A DNA stretch of 64,000 bases from Martensiomyces pterosporus. Taxonomy: Eukaryota > Kickxellomycota > Kickxellomycetes > Kickxellales > Kickxellaceae. How positions within the stretch are numbered: the first letter of the stretch is position 1; every line of letters starts with the position of its first letter. Under the pieces are notes generated by a model. The model saw only the letters and a program-made list of their open reading frames with translations, ran no database searches and was not told the origin of the DNA. Of the stretch, positions 61,735 to 64,000 are shown piece by piece. The stretch lies in NCBI GenBank assembly GCA_025201845.1, contig MU603943.1, positions 164,666-228,665 on the forward strand, in the 5' to 3' direction. The position numbers and the translations under genes are program-made.

Positions 61735-62171
61735 GCTGCCTTATTAGCGCTCCAAGTATAACCAGCGAAAACGAGAAGACCAAGTAGTCCCAAGCTAGTA
61801 CTATGCAATATAAGAACGCGCCTGTGCGAATGGGAGCTGTCAAGTAGTCAAAAGCGAATGCAGCTGTCTACAAGGAGAAAAGAGGGGAAAAGCAGAGCAA
61901 AAAAAAAAAAACCGGCATTTTTCGATGCCATATAATCTCTGATCACGTCTGATTGTGATTGTGTGTGATCAGATTCCATAGGCTGGCTGGCTCCAATTTA
62001 TGCCACCTCCAAAAGGCGCGTAGGCGCGGCAGAGCGTGCTGGCAGCAGCGGCTGGAGGTGTAGGTGTTGCCCGCGCTGAATAGTGCTTAGCTGATGCACG
62101 CAAACAGAGCCTCAATCGATTCCCTCTTTTCATCTCCATCAGGACGAATTACACGCAGCACTTAGTCAAAA
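61735..62171. promoter_or_regulatory. Divergent promoter region RRP1 / eL33
   Basis: About 440 bases between two ribosome-related genes. It contains a perfect 9-base inverted repeat, TCTGATCAC (61938-61946) and GTGATCAGA (61965-61973), spaced by 18 bases, and a pyrimidine-rich CCCTCTTTTCATCTCC near 62123 just before the eL33 leader. Confidence 0.5.
61938..61973. repeat. 9-base inverted repeat (TGATCA core)
   Basis: Perfect arms with an 18-base spacer that itself repeats TGATTGTG. A binding site for a dimeric factor or a small hairpin are both possible. Paired TGATC/GATCA sequences also lie upstream of uS19 and P2. Confidence 0.6.
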
Positions 62172-63114
62172 ATGGGTCAGCCTACTCGGTGAGTATCAGA
62201 GGACGGAGGACATGCGGCAGCAGCGGCGACACACAGAGGGGGCGAACAGGGATGGATGCGGCAGAGAGGCGGATGGATGCGCGTGTGTTGGATGTGCCGG
62301 TGCGAAGCAGAGTGCTGTTTCGGAGCGAACGATGATATAGAAATTCGCTTTGCAAACGCAATTCCACAGAATCGTCGTGGGCAAATGCATAAACCACAAC
62401 GACAGAACCTTGAACTGGAGTGCATAAAGTCACCTCTGTCCAGAATGGCGACTTTGCCATACAAAGCGACAGAAGCTTCAGGCCTCCAGTTTGGCTCAAT
62501 TCCGTGCGCAACAAAGGGCTGTCTCTGAAAGGCGTGAATTGCAACGCTTGGATTTCGATTTCTGAAAGCACTTGGACTTTGCACGGACACGATCAACACC
62601 AGCGCACCCCCTTCAGCCTCTCTATCCGTGCCAGCCTTGCCCTCGCTGTGTCGGCGCAGTGTCTTGAGAACCTGGTGTATAAATACCCTGTTTCTGTCGA
62701 GAGAACGCCTTTGCGGATGACGCGCAAAAAATCTGTGCACACGGCAGCCTTGAGAGCCGCATACTAATTTGAGACCTGTTGCATGTCCTTTTCTGCACAC
62801 AAAGTAGTCTTTACAGCAAGGGTCGTTTCCTCGGCTTCCAGCGTGGCAAGCGCACTCAGCACGAGAGCACCGCTCTTCTCCAGCTTGAGAACGTCAACGC
62901 CAAGGAGGAGACCGATTTCTACACTGGCAAGCGTGTTGCTTACCTGTACCGTGCTCCCACCGCCAAGAACGGCTCCCACGTCCGCTGCATCTGGGGTCGC
63001 ATCACCCGCCCCCACGGCAACTCCGGTATCGTTCGCGCCAAGTTCCGCCACAACCTCCCCCCCCGTGCCATGGGTGCCTCCGTCCGTGTCATGCTGTACC
63101 CCTCCAACATCTAA
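62172..63114 (+). CDS. RPL33: 60S ribosomal protein eL33 (L35Ae)
   Basis: Two exons: a 17-base first coding exon 62172..62188 (ATGGGTCAGCCTACTCG) and 62808..63114, phase 2, around a 619-base GTGAGT..TAG intron; 107 residues, the usual length. The protein reads [20 protein letters not shown], then [60 protein letters not shown] and the end SNI, aligning with eL33 throughout. It is a large-subunit surface protein. Exon 2 has strong codon bias. The intron carries two GGATGGATGC elements, and AATAAA lies about 65 bases after the stop. Confidence 0.97.
62250..62280 (+). repeat. GGATGGATGC elements in the eL33 first intron
   Basis: Two exact copies, 62250-62259 and 62271-62280, 61 and 82 bases past the 5' splice site, with a related TTGGATGTGC just after. 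The same decamer is in the P2 and uS19 first introns. Confidence 0.6.
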
Positions 63115-63473
63115 GGTGTTTTGATGGGCGCCGTATTTGCGCGATTTGTAGGTTGTGTAGACGTGGCTTGATAAAACAATAAAGCAATCCCGTTTTTCTA
63201 TATGCTCGGTTCTGCACGTTACTCTGTATGTGGCATTCACTTGGTTACGCAGCGGTGTAGCGTGCAATTGGCGTGTGCGCCATTTTGGGTAGGTGGTGCC
63301 GGTTGTTGCATACTATACGCTCGCCGGAGATAGCTTATCCAGGTGGTATTCAGCAGCGTAGAGATATGCGTATGATACATCTGGCGCATTTATTCGTTTT
63401 GCTCTTTGTAGCCACGAAGAATGGTGTGAGATTCTAAGCAACAAAACGTGATCTCGGGATCCGAGAGGAGAGA
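63115..63473. other. Convergent 3' region between eL33 and BUD20
   Basis: About 360 bases with the eL33 AATAAA at 63178-63183 and the BUD20 3' flank. No gene. Confidence 0.5.
63178..63183 (+). terminator. AATAAA polyadenylation signal of eL33
   Basis: Canonical signal 64 bases after the stop codon in an A-rich context. Confidence 0.55.
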
Positions 63474-63929
63474 TCACAGCTCTACGTCCATGGACTTTTC
63501 CTTTGCAGCAGCCTTGGCGGCAGCCACGTCTTCGTTTTTCTGCTTAAGCGCGAGAAGCGACGACGGGCCACAAGCAACTGACGAAGACAGGGCCTTTCCG
63601 TTATCGGTCGTCAAGCCAGCAGCAGCCTCAGCCTCCTTCTGTGTGTAAGCCGGGACCTTGAGATCGCGCAGCCTTCTCTTATGCTCTCTCCCGCGTCTGT
63701 GTTCCGCCAGTGTTGGATCGTCGACAAAGTATTTGCTACATTCGATGCAGTAGTGCTGGCCCAGTCCTGGGAGGTCCTCGTCCTCCGGCATGCTGAGTAG
63801 CCGGGCCTTGTTCTCGGGCTTCAGGTCCTCTTGGATTTGATCCAGGTCCTTTGTGCGGCGCTTGGTCTTGTACCTGTTGTGAAGCTCCTTGTTGTTGCAG
63901 TGCATGCGCTTACGGCGAACACGAGTCAT
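63474..63929 (-). CDS. BUD20: BUD20/ZNF593-type zinc finger, pre-60S export factor
   Basis: One exon, 151 residues from the ATG at 63929 (three codons further the frame opens only with TTG). The N-terminus HNRYKTKRRTKDLDQIQEDL is the conserved Bud20 basic segment (compare YKTKRRTRDLD in yeast). A C2H2 zinc finger follows with YCIECSKYFVDDPTLAEHRR and GREHKRRLRDL (C-x2-C, then H and H). The tail is Ala/Lys-rich. Bud20 is a shuttling factor on late pre-60S particles needed for their export. Its promoter runs to the right edge of the window. Confidence 0.92.
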   Translation of the reverse strand: MTRVRRKRMHCNNKELHNRYKTKRRTKDLDQIQEDLKPENKARLLSMPEDEDLPGLGQHYCIECSKYFVDDPTLAEHRRGREHKRRLRDLKVPAYTQKEAEAAAGLTTDNGKALSSSVACGPSSLLALKQKNEDVAAAKAAAKEKSMDVEL

Positions 63930-64000
63930 GGCTTGCAATGTTATTCAAAGTGGGTTTAGGCGGATGAGTGTGCGAGTTTGGCGTTTCTAAGGAGCTGTGG

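Noticed and set aside
62189..62807. Box C/D or H/ACA snoRNA inside the eL33 intron (GATGATA near 62330)
   Set aside because: The box C match is imperfect and I found no properly spaced box D or terminal stem.
1..64000. tRNA, rRNA, CRISPR arrays, transposons or viral genes
   Set aside because: Scanned by eye for TTCGA-type tRNA loops, rRNA-like blocks, regular spaced repeats, terminal repeats and transposase or polymerase motifs; none convincing.

Overview
This is a gene-dense piece of a fungal nuclear genome. Nothing bacterial is visible: there are no operons, ribosome binding sites or CRISPR arrays, and I found no tRNA or rRNA gene, insertion sequence or virus. Genes sit on both strands, many have GT..AG introns, and several products are fungal families (PET127, MSS51, RAX2, GET2, BUD20, KRE9/KNH-type wall proteins). 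High GC, introns of up to about 900 bases, a cytoplasmic dynein intermediate chain and fungal mitochondrial factors suggest an early-diverging filamentous fungus, perhaps Kickxellomycotina. That placement is inference and was not tested.

Layout. 1-8.6 kb, minus strand: edge of a YHM2-type citrate/oxoglutarate carrier, a TMF1/Sgm1 golgin, RCC1 (Ran exchange factor) with a histone-H1-like tail, and MSS51. 9-15.8 kb, plus strand: ribosomal P2 with a 5'UTR intron, an SPX-RING ubiquitin ligase ending in a CaaX box, and a seven-repeat PPR protein. 15.9-19.7 kb: an orphan membrane protein (minus) divergent from PET127. 20.4-25.9 kb: three secreted, probably GPI-anchored proteins in tandem, two of them clear paralogues. 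26-31 kb: a membrane spermidine-synthase-fold protein, a DDT/WHIM protein and GET2. 31.3-35.3 kb: uS19 and a WD40 protein. 37-43 kb: a 1,835-residue RAX2 with a C-terminal SH3 domain. 43.4-51.3 kb: mitochondrial thiolase, a second mitochondrial carrier, ALG12, dynein intermediate chain and SmD3. 51.3-55.8 kb: a gene-poor stretch whose only good gene is a 50-residue secreted prepropeptide with one Kex2 site. 55.8-63.9 kb: ASF1, an MPD1-like disulfide isomerase (HDEL), FAHD1, RRP1, eL33 and BUD20.

Working themes. Mitochondrial gene expression and transport recur (YHM2, MSS51, PPR, PET127, carrier, thiolase, FAHD1). Ribosome production is the second theme (P2, uS19, eL33, RRP1, BUD20). The third is cell surface and secretion (three wall proteins, RAX2, ALG12, the disulfide isomerase, GET2, the golgin, the small peptide).

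Most worth following up: a GGATGGATGC element near the 5' splice site in the first intron of all three ribosomal-protein genes; the unannotated secreted prepropeptide; and unusual domain additions on RAX2 (SH3), the SPX-RING protein (CaaX) and RCC1 (H1-like tail). Exon borders were read by eye from splice signals, reading phase and known family sequence, without transcript data.
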